Positions 8,955-18,380 of a stretch of 56,313 bases of DNA are shown here, in pieces (the first letter of the stretch is position 1; every line of letters starts with the position of its first letter). The notes below the pieces were generated by a model, which made no database searches, was not told where the DNA came from, and saw only the letters and a program-made list of their open reading frames with translations. Source of the DNA: Aeromonas salmonicida subsp. salmonicida (GTDB lineage Bacteria > Pseudomonadota > Gammaproteobacteria > Enterobacterales > Aeromonadaceae); the NCBI RefSeq assembly GCF_001643305.1, contig NZ_LSGW01000100.1, positions 1 to 56,313 of the forward strand, read 5' to 3'. Position numbers and translations under genes: made by a program.

Positions 8955-9851
8955 ATGAACCTTCGCGATCTCGAGTATTTGGTGGCACTGGAAGAGGAGA
9001 AACACTTTCGCAAGGCGGCGGAGCGCTGCTTTGTCAGCCAGCCTACCCTGAGCGGTCAGCTGCGCAAGCTGGAGGATGAGCTGGGGGTGATCCTGATTGA
9101 GCGTACCTCCCGCAAGGTGCTGTTTACCCCGGCCGGTGATGCCATGGCCCATCAGGCGCGCAAGGTGCTAAAAGAGGTGCGTGAACTCAAGAACATAGGC
9201 CAGCACTTTGCCGAGCCCATGTCGGGCGAGATCCATATCGGCTTCATTCCCACCGTTGGTCCCTATCTGTTGCCCCACATCATTCAGGATCTGCGCGAGC
9301 ATTTTCCCAAGCTGGAGTTCTACCTCTATGAGGAACAGACCCAGTTGCTGCTCAAACGGCTGGAGGAGGGAGAGCTGGATTGCCTCATCCTCGCCGAGCT
9401 GGACGGCATGGAAGGGTTTGGCTCCATCCCCCTCTATCAGGAGCCCATGTGGCTGGCGGTACCGCAGCACCACCCGGAAGCCAAGGCCAGGGCTGTGCCG
9501 CTCAGCAATCTCAAGGGCAAGAAGTTGCTGATGCTGGCCGATGGTCACTGCTTGCGGGATCAGGCGATGGGATTCTGTTTTGCCGCCGGCATCGGTGAGG
9601 ATCAACGCTTCAAGGGCACCAGTCTGGAGACGCTGCGCAACATGGTCGCTGCCGGCAGTGGCATGACCCTGGTGCCCAGGCTTGCCGTGCCTGCCAATGC
9701 CGAGGAAGGCGGCGTCAGCTATCGGCCTGTGGTCGACCCAGTGCCGGGGCGCACCATCTCACTGCTCTATCGTCACTACTCGGTACGCAGGCCCTGCTTC
9801 AACGAGCTGGCCTCCCGCATTTCCACCCTGATGAAGAGCCTGCTTGGCTGA
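8955..9851 (+). CDS. oxyR: OxyR, hydrogen peroxide-sensing LysR regulator
   Basis: Activator of the peroxide-defence regulon. The 298-residue product has the LysR helix-turn-helix at the N-terminus (MNLRDLEYLVALEEEKHFRKAAERCFVSQPTLSG in outline) and a regulatory domain. The latter contains the redox pair C199 and C208 in DGHCLRDQAMGFC, at the same numbering as E. coli OxyR. The following SLETLRNMVAAGSGMTLVP segment is also characteristic. Under peroxide the two cysteines form a disulfide that switches the DNA contact. It is transcribed alone and converges on mrcA with a shared terminator. No katG, ahpC or dps gene adjoins it here. Confidence 0.97.
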   Translation: MNLRDLEYLVALEEEKHFRKAAERCFVSQPTLSGQLRKLEDELGVILIERTSRKVLFTPAGDAMAHQARKVLKEVRELKNIGQHFAEPMSGEIHIGFIPTVGPYLLPHIIQDLREHFPKLEFYLYEEQTQLLLKRLEEGELDCLILAELDGMEGFGSIPLYQEPMWLAVPQHHPEAKARAVPLSNLKGKKLLMLADGHCLRDQAMGFCFAAGIGEDQRFKGTSLETLRNMVAAGSGMTLVPRLAVPANAEEGGVSYRPVVDPVPGRTISLLYRHYSVRRPCFNELASRISTLMKSLLG

Positions 9852-9871
9852 CATTGCAGGTGTAGAAAAAG

Positions 9872-9897
9872 AAAACCGGCGCCTTGGCGCCGGTTTT
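9872..9897. terminator. bidirectional intrinsic terminator
   Basis: A 12-bp stem AAAACCGGCGCC / GGCGCCGGTTTT with a two-base centre lies between converging oxyR and mrcA. Confidence 0.88.
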
Positions 9898-9912
9898 GTC
9901 ATCTGGTGTTGC

Positions 9913-12399
9913 TTAGAAGATATCGTCGGTGGAGACGGGTCCGTCAGTGGGCGAGCCATCGCCGCCATACACCTGATTGCCGTCCGAGCTCTGGGTCGCA
10001 AAGCGGGTCGGCTCCGTGCCTTCCTTGAAGAACTCCTCAGTGCTGCCGTCTGCGCGGTTGGTCAGCAGACCGGTTTCACGGTCGATCCGCACCGTGATGA
10101 TCCCCTCCGGTACCGGTATCTTGCGCTCGGGCACCTGCTTAAGTGCCGTCTTCATGAAGTCGATCCAGATGGGCTGTGCAGCACCACCGCCAAACTCGGC
10201 CCGGCCCAAACCACGCTGGTGGTTGTCAAAACCTATCCAGGAGGTGGCGACCAGATTCGGGGTATAGCCGGAGAACCAGGCATCACGGGATTCGTTGGTG
10301 GTACCCGTCTTGCCGGAAATATCGTGGCGCTTGAGATCCCGCGCCGCGCGCCAGCCGGTACCACGCCAGCCATTGCCACCCCAGATGGCGGTGGTCAAGG
10401 TATCTGTGACCAGGAAGGCGCTCTGGGCACTGATGGTCTGCGGCGCCATGTTGTTGGGCACGACAGGATCGATCGGGCACTGGGCCTTCCAGTCAGGAGC
10501 TGTATTGGCATAGGCATCGGCACTGTCAAGGCCTGCCGCTGCCAGTACGCCGCAATCACGGCAGGCTGCAGCCGGATTGGCCTGATAAACGGGGACGCCA
10601 AAGCTGTCGACTACTTCCGTGATGAAGTAGGGGGTCACCTGGAAGCCGCCATTGGCGAGGACTGAATAGCCGCGCACTACTTCCAGAGGGGTGAACTCGG
10701 CGGCGCCCAGTGCCAGCGATTCGTTGGCGGAGATGGTATCGCGCGCGAATCCGAAGCGGGTCAGACCGTCGATATAGGTGTCCAGACCGATGGCACGCAT
10801 CAGTCGCACCGACATCACGTTCTTGGACTTGGCAAGGCCGAGACGCAGCGAGGTGGGGCCTTCGTAGATGGCCGGGGAGTTCTTGGGCTGCCACATGGGG
10901 CCCTTGGAGGGATCCCACTGGTTTATTGGGGCATCGTTGATGAGGGAGGCCAGGGTATAGCCCTGCTCAAGCGCAGTGGCATAGAGGAAAGGCTTGATGT
11001 TGGAACCTATCTGGCGGCGTGCCTGATCGACCCGGTTGAATTTGGACAGCTCGAAGCTGAAACCGCCAACCAGTCCCTCTATGGCACCATCCTGCGGATT
11101 CATGGCCACCAGAGCCGCATTGACCTCGGGGATCTGGGAGAGCAGCAAGGCTTCGCCCTTCTCTCGGACCCAGATTTGGGCGCCAACTTTCAGCACATCA
11201 CGGGCGGAACGGGGGGCGTAGCCCTGGCGATCGTCTGTGATGAAGGCGCGAGCCCACTTGATGCCGTTCCAGCCAAGCTCAGCCTGCTTGCCATTTTTCA
11301 GCACCAGGGTCGCCCCCTTGTCATCCAGCTTGGTGACCACGGCCGCCATCAGGGGTTCATAAGTGGGTTGCTTGGCCAGATGGGCCATTATCTGCTCGTA
11401 ATCCCAATCGGCTTCGCCTGATTTCCACAGCAGTGCTGTCACGCCACGGTAACCGTGACGAGTGTCATAGTCGAACACCCCATCCAGCAAGGCCTGACGG
11501 GCGGCGCGCTGGCGCTTGGCACTGACAGTGGTATAGACGTGCAGGCCCATGGTGTAGGCATCTTCACCAAACTGCTGCACCATTTTCTGGCGCACCATCT
11601 CCCCCAGATAGGGAGCATTGAGGGTGATCTCGGCACCGTGATAACGGGCCTTGATGGGCATCTTGGACGCCTCGTCATACTGGGCCTGGGTGATCTTGCC
11701 GGTTTCCAGCATACGACCCAGCACCACGTTGCGGCGGGCAAAGGCACGTTCCGGCGAACGGATCGGGTTCAGCATGGACGGTGCCTTGGGCAAGCCGGCT
11801 ATGATGGCGATCTCGTCCAGGGTCAAATCCTTGACCTCTTTGCCGAAGTAGACCTGAGCGGCTGCGCCGACCCCGAAGGCACGGTAACCGAGGGGGATCT
11901 TGTTCAGATAGAGCTGCAGAATTTCGTCTTTGGAGAGATTATGCTCGATGCGCCAGGCCAGAAACACTTCCTTGACCTTGCGCACTATGGTTTTTTCGTT
12001 GCTCAGGAAGAAGTTGCGGGCGACCTGCTGGGTGATGGTACTGGCACCCTGGCGAGCCTGGCCGGAAACAGCCCAGACAGTGGCCGCCCGAACGATACCG
12101 ATCGGGTCGATACCCGGATGCTCATAGAAGCGGGCATCCTCGGTCGCGAGCACGGCATCGATCATGGGTTGGGGAATTTCGTTCAGATGCAGAGGGATGC
12201 GACGAATTTCGCCAAATTGGGAGATCAACTCCCCATCCCGGCTGTACACCTTCATCGGGGTGGCCAGCTTGACGTCGCGCAGAGCGGTCACATCCGGCAA
12301 TTGGGGCTTGATGTAGAAGTAGATACCGATGAGGCTGGCAACACCCAGCACTGCACCCAGTATCATGACAATAAACAGGCGTACGAGCCATTTCAGCAT
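9913..12399 (-). CDS. mrcA: Penicillin-binding protein 1A (bifunctional transglycosylase/transpeptidase)
   Basis: Class A PBP that polymerises glycan strands from lipid II and cross-links them in the periplasm. The 828-residue product has one N-terminal membrane anchor (residues 3-30). The GT51 domain follows, with the catalytic Glu in ATEDARFYEHPG (E87) and the QGASTITQQVARNF motif. After an OB-like insert comes the transpeptidase domain, with SxxK at S466-K469 (SNIK), SxN at 525-527 (SKN) and KTGT at 697-700. The frame stays open to 12534, but the anchor sequence starts at MLKWLVRL, so the ATG at 12399 is chosen. It is divergent from pilM, an arrangement conserved in Pseudomonas and many gammaproteobacteria. 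The roughly 285 bases between them hold the two promoters, and I see no other gene there. Confidence 0.96.
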   Translation of the reverse strand: MLKWLVRLFIVMILGAVLGVASLIGIYFYIKPQLPDVTALRDVKLATPMKVYSRDGELISQFGEIRRIPLHLNEIPQPMIDAVLATEDARFYEHPGIDPIGIVRAATVWAVSGQARQGASTITQQVARNFFLSNEKTIVRKVKEVFLAWRIEHNLSKDEILQLYLNKIPLGYRAFGVGAAAQVYFGKEVKDLTLDEIAIIAGLPKAPSMLNPIRSPERAFARRNVVLGRMLETGKITQAQYDEASKMPIKARYHGAEITLNAPYLGEMVRQKMVQQFGEDAYTMGLHVYTTVSAKRQRAARQALLDGVFDYDTRHGYRGVTALLWKSGEADWDYEQIMAHLAKQPTYEPLMAAVVTKLDDKGATLVLKNGKQAELGWNGIKWARAFITDDRQGYAPRSARDVLKVGAQIWVREKGEALLLSQIPEVNAALVAMNPQDGAIEGLVGGFSFELSKFNRVDQARRQIGSNIKPFLYATALEQGYTLASLINDAPINQWDPSKGPMWQPKNSPAIYEGPTSLRLGLAKSKNVMSVRLMRAIGLDTYIDGLTRFGFARDTISANESLALGAAEFTPLEVVRGYSVLANGGFQVTPYFITEVVDSFGVPVYQANPAAACRDCGVLAAAGLDSADAYANTAPDWKAQCPIDPVVPNNMAPQTISAQSAFLVTDTLTTAIWGGNGWRGTGWRAARDLKRHDISGKTGTTNESRDAWFSGYTPNLVATSWIGFDNHQRGLGRAEFGGGAAQPIWIDFMKTALKQVPERKIPVPEGIITVRIDRETGLLTNRADGSTEEFFKEGTEPTRFATQSSDGNQVYGGDGSPTDGPVSTDDIF

Positions 12400-12696
12400 G
12401 GAAGAACTACCAATCGTCTTAAAATTAGCCAACGGGCGCAGAGTATAGCCCTTTTGCCTCCGTAAATTCGAGGTTTTCCTGTTCGTAGTCAGGGTCCTCG
12501 ACAAGAGGCGGGAGGTTAGCATTCTGTGGCTCAATAACCAAGGGGAGGCGGGCGCAGCCAGAAAGCGAGATGCATCACTTTTCGGTACAAACTTTATGAC
12601 ATTGATAGATAGAGCATTTAGGATGAGTTAAGCCATCACCTTGCTGTGAGCTGTCCTACAATCAATCCTAAAACCCAATAACGCATGGATGTGTAT

Positions 12697-13758
12697 ATGT
12701 TTGGGCTATTCAATAAAGGTTCCTTGCTTCCCTTGGCAGGCATTGATTTTGGGAGCCAGACCATCAAGGCCGTGACCATCACTGGTCGCCCCGGCAAACT
12801 GCATCTCGAATCGGTGGCGGAAGTCGTCACCCCCAAGGGCACCCCGGTCGATTACCAGTTGCAGGATATCGAACGGGTCAGCCAGTCTCTCAAGACACTC
12901 AAGCGCCTTATCAATGGCAACAGCCAGTATGCGGCCACTGCCGTTACCGGCTCCAATGTCATTACCAAGGTGATCCAGGTCGATGCTCGCCTCAGCGAAA
13001 ATGAACTGGAAAATCAGGTGCAGCTGGAAGCCGAGCAGATCATCCCTTTCCCCCTCGATGAAGTGAGCCTGGATTTTGAGATCCTGAGCCTGGCCAGTGA
13101 TCAGGACCGGCAGGAAGTGTTGCTGAGTGCGGCCCGTACCGAAAGCGTGAACGGGCGGGTCAGCGCCCTGGCAGAGGCGGGCATGACCACCAAGGTGGTG
13201 GATGTGGGAGCTCATGCCCTTGGGCGCGCCGTCCTCGCCTGCCAGCCCGAGCTGCTTGCCTGGGAAAAACCGGTTGGTGTGATCGATATCGGAGCCAGTG
13301 CCATGACGTTTGCGGCCTTGGTCAAAGGCCAGACGATTTATTCCAGACTGCAGAATTTTGGCGGGGATCAATACAGTCAGGCACTCTCCTCTTTTTACAG
13401 CATGAGCCTGGAGGAAGCCGAGCAGGCCAAGATCAAAGGCACTCTGCCCGCTGACCATGAGCTGGATGTGCTGTTACCCCATATCAATGCCCTGTTGCAG
13501 CAAGTCAGGCGCAACGTTCAGCTGTTTTGCAGCTCCTCTGGCTATCGGGAGTTGTCAAAGCTTGTCCTGACCGGAGGCGGGAGCCTGCTGCCCGGACTTG
13601 TCAGCCAACTGCAAGATGAACTCAATTGTGAGGTGTCGCATCCGGATCCTTTCAGCTTGTTTGGCAAGCCTAAAGGGGAGGGCGGTGTGGTCCATGGTGC
13701 CAAGTACATGACGGCGCTGGGACTGGCATTGAGGAGCTTCACACCATGTCAAATATAA
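12697..13758 (+). CDS. pilM: PilM, type IV pilus assembly actin-like ATPase
   Basis: Cytoplasmic actin-fold protein that binds the N-terminal tail of PilN and joins the inner-membrane alignment complex to the pilus motor. The nucleotide-binding phosphate loops are visible as LAGIDFGSQTIKAV near the start and VGVIDIGASAMTFA at mid-protein, with LTGGGSLLPGL near the end. Two in-frame ATGs exist. The one at 12685 gives MDVYMFGLF. I prefer 12697, because MFGLFNKG resembles known PilM starts and a GGA lies 8 bases before it. It is the first gene of pilMNOPQ, overlapping pilN by 13 bases. Confidence 0.93.
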   Translation: MFGLFNKGSLLPLAGIDFGSQTIKAVTITGRPGKLHLESVAEVVTPKGTPVDYQLQDIERVSQSLKTLKRLINGNSQYAATAVTGSNVITKVIQVDARLSENELENQVQLEAEQIIPFPLDEVSLDFEILSLASDQDRQEVLLSAARTESVNGRVSALAEAGMTTKVVDVGAHALGRAVLACQPELLAWEKPVGVIDIGASAMTFAALVKGQTIYSRLQNFGGDQYSQALSSFYSMSLEEAEQAKIKGTLPADHELDVLLPHINALLQQVRRNVQLFCSSSGYRELSKLVLTGGGSLLPGLVSQLQDELNCEVSHPDPFSLFGKPKGEGGVVHGAKYMTALGLALRSFTPCQI

Positions 13759-14324
13759 ACCTGCTCCCCTGGCGCGAAGCCCGCGCCCTGCGCCAGAAGA
13801 AACAGTTCGGGGTCATGCTCGGAATTTTCCTGGCGATCACCGCTTCTCTCGGCTTTGCCGCCGACTGGCTGGTGAAGCAGCAGATCAGCCATCAGCAGCA
13901 ACGCAATCAGCGTTTGTTGCAAGAGATGACCATACTCGATGCGCAACTTGGCGAGATCCGCCTGCTCAAAGAGCGACGCAAGGAGCTGATCGATCGCATG
14001 CAGTTGATTGAACAGCTGCAGATGCGTCGCAATCTGCCGGTTCGTCTGTTCAATCAGCTGCCTTCGCTGGTGCCCAATGGTGTTTATCTGAATACGCTTG
14101 CTTTGCAAAGCAACCGGATCGACGTCAACGGCAAGACCGAAGCCTATGGCAGGGTCGCCAGCATGATGCGGCGCATCGATGGTTCCGGCTGGCTGAGCCA
14201 GTCACAGATCAGCACGATTTTTGCGGCAGACGTCGCACCTGTGTCGCTGAGTCAGTTCTCCATGATGTTTCTGGTCGCGACGACAGCCGGCGTCACCGTC
14301 GATGTGACTAAGGGGCAACAATGA
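13746..14324 (+). CDS. pilN: PilN, type IV pilus inner-membrane alignment protein
   Basis: Bitopic membrane protein of 192 residues. The conserved N-terminal tail SNINLLPWREARA is the PilM-binding INLLPWR motif. It is followed by one TM helix (about 25-42) and a periplasmic coiled-coil plus ferredoxin-like domain that pairs with PilO. Its start overlaps the end of pilM and its stop overlaps pilO (ATGA), so translation across the operon is probably coupled. Confidence 0.95.
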   Translation: MSNINLLPWREARALRQKKQFGVMLGIFLAITASLGFAADWLVKQQISHQQQRNQRLLQEMTILDAQLGEIRLLKERRKELIDRMQLIEQLQMRRNLPVRLFNQLPSLVPNGVYLNTLALQSNRIDVNGKTEAYGRVASMMRRIDGSGWLSQSQISTIFAADVAPVSLSQFSMMFLVATTAGVTVDVTKGQQ

Positions 14325-14920
14325 ACCTGCAACAACTCAATGAACTGGATCTCAACAGCATTGCCAGTTGGCCCAAGCTGGCCAAAGGGATTTTCATCCT
14401 GTTTTTCTGTGCGCTGCTGGGGGGGGCCATCTATTACTACGTGATAGCAAATTCGTTGACCTTGCTGACTCAGGAGACAAATAAAGAAGCGGAGCTGAAG
14501 GGGCAGTTTGAGAGCAAGGCGATGCTTGCAGCCAATCTGGGCGCATACAAGGCGCAAATGGTGCAGCTTGAACAACTGGTGGATGCCCAGCTCAAGCAGT
14601 TACCCAACACCCATGAGGTGGCGGGTTTGCTGGACGATATCAGTTTCATCGCGACCGACAATGGCCTCAAATTGAATCGCATCAATTGGGAGCCAGAGAT
14701 CAAGCACGAGTTTTCCACCGAACTGCCCATGCGTATCGAAGTAGTGGGCACCTACAATCAGATTGGCAAGTTCACGGCAGACATGGCGGCTTTGCCGCGT
14801 ATTGTCATCCTTGAGTCGTTCAACCTTGGTCAGAGCAAGGGAGAAGGTGAGCTGATCGCCATGTCGATGCTGGCCAAGACCTACAAGTACAACGGCAAGT
14901 CAGTGGGGCAGAAAAAATGA
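14321..14920 (+). CDS. pilO: PilO, type IV pilus inner-membrane alignment protein
   Basis: A 199-residue protein with a short cytoplasmic segment, one TM helix (about 23-45, KGIFILFFCALLGGAIYYYVI), a coiled coil and a periplasmic ferredoxin-like fold. It forms heterodimers with PilN and links the cytoplasmic ATPases to PilP and the secretin. Overlaps of 4 bases with both pilN and pilP place it firmly within the operon. Confidence 0.95.
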   Translation: MNLQQLNELDLNSIASWPKLAKGIFILFFCALLGGAIYYYVIANSLTLLTQETNKEAELKGQFESKAMLAANLGAYKAQMVQLEQLVDAQLKQLPNTHEVAGLLDDISFIATDNGLKLNRINWEPEIKHEFSTELPMRIEVVGTYNQIGKFTADMAALPRIVILESFNLGQSKGEGELIAMSMLAKTYKYNGKSVGQKK

Positions 14921-15447
14921 GAATGATCTGCGTGCTGTTGCCGGTGTGTTTGCTGACCGCCTGCAGTGGCCAGGATGACATGGATAATTATGTGGCTCAG
15001 ACCAAGGCCAGGAAGCCGGTCCCCATTGAGCCATTGCCTGAAATCAAACCCTTTTCTCCCATGGCTTATCGGCTCAGTGAGCAGCGTAGCCCCTTTATTA
15101 CTCCCCAGCCGGAGACCAGCAGTGCCAAGGTCGATGCCAAGGTAAAGCCTGATTGTGCCCAGATAGTGGCCAACCGGGAGAAGGAGGTACTGGAGAGGTA
15201 CTCTCTGGCCAACCTCATCATGCAGGGCTCCCTTGGCCAGCAAGGGCAGCTGTGGGCTCTGGTCCGGACGCCGGATGGTCAATCCATACGGGTTGGTCTC
15301 AATCAGCACATGGGATTGGATCAGGGGCGGGTGATCAGGATCACTGACACTAGCGTGGATTTGATTGAGACTGTACCGGATGGCAAAGGATGTTGGGTCA
15401 CCAGAGAAACCCAGTTGAGCATGGCCAATCTTGAAGCAAAACGATAA
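14917..15447 (+). CDS. pilP: PilP, type IV pilus lipoprotein
   Basis: Inner-membrane-anchored lipoprotein of 176 residues that bridges the PilNO complex and the PilQ secretin. A lipoprotein signal with lipobox LTAC (Cys at residue 16) is followed by a flexible linker rich in Pro and Lys. The HR-type beta-domain covers about 85-170 (GSLGQQGQLWALVRTPDGQ, IRVGLNQHMGLDQGRV), as in other PilP proteins. It sits 16 bases before pilQ. Confidence 0.94.
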   Translation: MRMICVLLPVCLLTACSGQDDMDNYVAQTKARKPVPIEPLPEIKPFSPMAYRLSEQRSPFITPQPETSSAKVDAKVKPDCAQIVANREKEVLERYSLANLIMQGSLGQQGQLWALVRTPDGQSIRVGLNQHMGLDQGRVIRITDTSVDLIETVPDGKGCWVTRETQLSMANLEAKR

Positions 15448-15463
15448 TCAGGGATGAACTGCG

Positions 15464-17656
15464 ATGAGAGCAACAATAGGTAGTGTCACCAGAGTAGTCC
15501 TGCTGTTTTGCGCCGGAGTATGTGGCCAGGCCTGGGCCGTGGCCACATTGCAAGAGGTCAGGGTCAATCCGCTGATGGCCGATCAGCTGTTGCTGGAATT
15601 GAGCTTCAGTGAACCCGTCAGCGGATTTACCGACCGCCTCTCCTACCAGCCTAATCAGCTGCTGTTGCATGTGCCTGGGGCCGTGGGGGCGCTCAATGTC
15701 AATCCTCTGTCCATCAAGCAACAGGGGGTCGACAACCTCAAGGTAGAGGGTAAAGGGACGGGTCTCGACATCAAGATTGCCCTCGACCAATTGACCCCTT
15801 ATCAAGTGCATCAGCAGGGCAACAAGCTGCTGGTGGCGCTGGGAGACAAGGTAAGCATGCCACCTCCTGCCTCGTCCCAGTCATCCGGCATGGTATCGTC
15901 AGCACAGTCTGCGCCTGTCAATACACAAGCCGTCACTCAGTCAGCCTTGATTAATACCCAGATAGTTGCCCAGTCAGCCCAGGCTGCCGCCCCTGTTGCC
16001 AGCAAACCGGTTTTGCCCGTATCCCGCACCGAGGCGAGCGGCGCCTATTTCAATTCCGTCAAGGGCGTGGACTTCAGACGGGGCAAGGATGGGCAGGGGG
16101 AGTTTCTGGTGATGCTGGACAACAGCTCTGCAGCGGTGGATGCCAGCAGCCGCGGGCAGACAGTGCTGGCCAAATTTCATGGCACCCGGATACCGGATGA
16201 GCTGCTCAACCTGATCAATGTGCAGGACTTCGCCACACCCGTCTCCCAGGTGGAAGTGTTCCGTCAGGGCAATGACACCCTGTTCGAGCTCTCCGTCAAC
16301 GGCCAGTTTGATTACCGTTACGATCAGGCTGACAAAATGTTCATCGTAGAGGTGAAGAAACGCATAGCGGCAACGGCTGGAAAACAGTATCAGGGCAAGC
16401 CTATCTCGCTCAACTTCCAGGATATCCCGGTGCGAACCGTGTTGCAGCTCATCGCTGATTTCAACAACCTCAATCTGGTCACCACGGACTCAGTGGCAGG
16501 CAACATTACCTTGCGACTCGATGGCGTGCCCTGGGAGCAGGCGCTGGACATCATCCTCAAGGTGAGAGGGCTGGATAAACGGCTGGATAACAATATCTTG
16601 CTGGTAGCGCCTGCCGAAGAGATTGCGCTGCGTGAGAAGCAGCAACTAGAGAGTCGCAACCAGGTGGCCGAGTTGGCCCCTCTCTACACCGAATACCTGC
16701 AGATCAACTATGCCAAGGCGACCGAGGTAGCCTCCCTGCTCTCCTCCGAGAACACCAAGCTGCTCTCTGCCAGAGGGGCGGTGAGCGTGGATGAGCGGAC
16801 CAACGTGCTGGTGGTCAAGGACACTGCTGATGTGATCAGCAACATCAAGCCGATGCTGGATATCCTCGACATTCCGGTCAAGCAGGTGGTGATCGAAGCG
16901 CGCATGGTCACCATAGATGATGGTTTTGACGAGGCACTCGGGGTGCGCTGGGGGGTGACCAAGAACGACGGGCACGGTAACAGTACCTCAGGCAGCATCG
17001 AGGGCAACGATGGATCAGGCAACAACAACGGTGGTTCTGCCATCACTCGACCCGGGGTAGAAGACAGGATGAACGTCAACCTGCCGGTCACCAACGCCGC
17101 TGGCACCCTGGCATTCCAGGTTGCTCGTCTGGCGGATGGCACTCTGCTGGATCTTGAACTGTCGGCGCTGGAAAAGGAGAGCAAGGCAGAGATTATCGCG
17201 AGTCCAAGAGTCACTACGGCCAACCAGAAACCCGCATTGATCGAGCAAGGGACCGAGATCCCCTATGTGGAGTCCTCCTCCAGTGGTGCTACCTCGGTTA
17301 CCTTCAAGAAGGCTGTCCTCAGCCTCAAGGTTACCCCCCAGATCACACCGGACAACCGGGTTATTCTGGACTTGACCGTGACCCAGGATACCAAGGGTGA
17401 AACGGTACCGACCGGTACCGGCGATGCGGTTTCCATCAACGCCCAGTCCATCACGACCCAGGTGCTGGTCAACAATGGCGAGACCCTGGTGCTCGGCGGC
17501 ATCTATCAGCAAACCATCAAGAGCGACGTCAGCAAGGTGCCTCTGCTTGGTGATATCCCGGGCCTTGGCGTGTTGTTTCGCAAGACAACCAGCGAGAATA
17601 AAAAGCGGGAATTGCTGATTTTCGTGACACCCAAGATAGTTACCGACGCCTTCTGA
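15464..17656 (+). CDS. pilQ: PilQ, type IV pilus outer-membrane secretin
   Basis: Forms the multimeric outer-membrane channel through which the pilus passes. The 730-residue precursor has a signal peptide (to about residue 26, GQAWA). An AMIN-like peptidoglycan-binding domain follows, then a low-complexity Ser/Gln/Ala linker (about 130-190) and a second beta domain. The N0 domain comes next (ISLNFQDIPVRTVLQLIADFNNL), then N1 (YLQINYAKATEVASLL), and the secretin core ends in VPLLGDIPGLGVLFRK and ELLIFVTPKIV. A GN/GS-rich loop near residues 500-525 is the variable insertion of the barrel. Last gene of the pil operon. Confidence 0.96.
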   Translation: MRATIGSVTRVVLLFCAGVCGQAWAVATLQEVRVNPLMADQLLLELSFSEPVSGFTDRLSYQPNQLLLHVPGAVGALNVNPLSIKQQGVDNLKVEGKGTGLDIKIALDQLTPYQVHQQGNKLLVALGDKVSMPPPASSQSSGMVSSAQSAPVNTQAVTQSALINTQIVAQSAQAAAPVASKPVLPVSRTEASGAYFNSVKGVDFRRGKDGQGEFLVMLDNSSAAVDASSRGQTVLAKFHGTRIPDELLNLINVQDFATPVSQVEVFRQGNDTLFELSVNGQFDYRYDQADKMFIVEVKKRIAATAGKQYQGKPISLNFQDIPVRTVLQLIADFNNLNLVTTDSVAGNITLRLDGVPWEQALDIILKVRGLDKRLDNNILLVAPAEEIALREKQQLESRNQVAELAPLYTEYLQINYAKATEVASLLSSENTKLLSARGAVSVDERTNVLVVKDTADVISNIKPMLDILDIPVKQVVIEARMVTIDDGFDEALGVRWGVTKNDGHGNSTSGSIEGNDGSGNNNGGSAITRPGVEDRMNVNLPVTNAAGTLAFQVARLADGTLLDLELSALEKESKAEIIASPRVTTANQKPALIEQGTEIPYVESSSSGATSVTFKKAVLSLKVTPQITPDNRVILDLTVTQDTKGETVPTGTGDAVSINAQSITTQVLVNNGETLVLGGIYQQTIKSDVSKVPLLGDIPGLGVLFRKTTSENKKRELLIFVTPKIVTDAF

Positions 17657-17688
17657 ATGCTTTACATGTGAGGGTAAAACACATATAA

Positions 17689-17719
17689 CCTTACGCCCCA
17701 ATGATGCTGGGGCGTAAGG
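17689..17719. other. 12-bp stem hairpin between pilQ and aroK
   Basis: CCTTACGCCCCA pairs perfectly with TGGGGCGTAAGG around a 7-base loop. No T run follows on the plus strand, so it is not a classical terminator. It could weaken read-through from the pil operon or stabilise the pilQ 3' end. Confidence 0.6.
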
Positions 17720-17791
17720 GCTGCGGTTGCCAGTCCTGATTTCTATTGAGATAATCCCCCTCCTGATCCATCGCAAGATAAGGTTCATAGG

Positions 17792-17817
17792 TACCCCGAT
17801 CGAGTGTTTGTCGGGGT
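17792..17817 (+). other. hairpin upstream of aroK
   Basis: A 7-bp stem (ACCCCGA / TCGGGGT) with an 11-12 base loop lies about 30 bases before the aroK start codon, within its probable leader. No T run follows. Function is unknown. Confidence 0.4.
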
Positions 17818-17847
17818 CGTACAGTTTGTAATTACTAACGAAAAGAC

Positions 17848-18366
17848 ATGGCTGAGAAACGCAATATTTTCCTGATAGGTCCCATGGGTGCGGGCAAGAG
17901 CACCATAGGTAGACATCTGGCAGAACAACTGCATATGGAGTTTTTCGACTCAGATCATGAGATTGAGCGCCGCAGTGGTGCCGATATCGGCTGGGTGTTC
18001 GATGTTGAAGGCGAAGAGGGTTTCCGGATCCGCGAAGAGAAGGTCATAGGCGACCTTTCAGAACAGCAGGGTATCGTGCTGGCGACGGGTGGCGGTGCCA
18101 TCAAGAGCCGAGAAACACGGAACAAGCTCTCTGCTCGCGGTATCGTGGTATACCTCGAAACAACGATTGAGAAGCAGCTGGCGCGCACACAAAGAGACAA
18201 GCGTCGCCCACTGCTGCAAACCGAAGAGCCGCCGCGCGAAGTGCTCGAGCGTCTGGCACAAGAGCGCAATGCGCTGTATGAAGAAGTGGCTGACTTTGTC
18301 ATCCAGACTGATGATCAGAGCGCTAAAATCGTTGCCAATCAAATTGTTAAGTTGATCGGCATGTAA
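17848..18366 (+). CDS. aroK: Shikimate kinase I
   Basis: Catalyses ATP-dependent 3-phosphorylation of shikimate in aromatic amino acid synthesis, in the cytoplasm. At 172 residues it is of usual length. The Walker A motif GPMGAGKST occupies residues 11-19. The shikimate-binding DSDHEIERR and GGG motifs ([14 protein letters not shown]) and the lid arginines ([12 protein letters not shown]) are all present. It begins the aroK-aroB-damX-dam block that is conserved across enterobacteria, Vibrio and Aeromonas. aroB follows after 14 bases. Confidence 0.97.
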   Translation: MAEKRNIFLIGPMGAGKSTIGRHLAEQLHMEFFDSDHEIERRSGADIGWVFDVEGEEGFRIREEKVIGDLSEQQGIVLATGGGAIKSRETRNKLSARGIVVYLETTIEKQLARTQRDKRRPLLQTEEPPREVLERLAQERNALYEEVADFVIQTDDQSAKIVANQIVKLIGM

Positions 18367-18380
18367 TCTAGAGGACGTAC

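Noticed and set aside
12400..12684. A further small gene between mrcA and pilM
   Set aside because: No open frame with a start, ribosome site and believable product; the space fits two divergent promoters.
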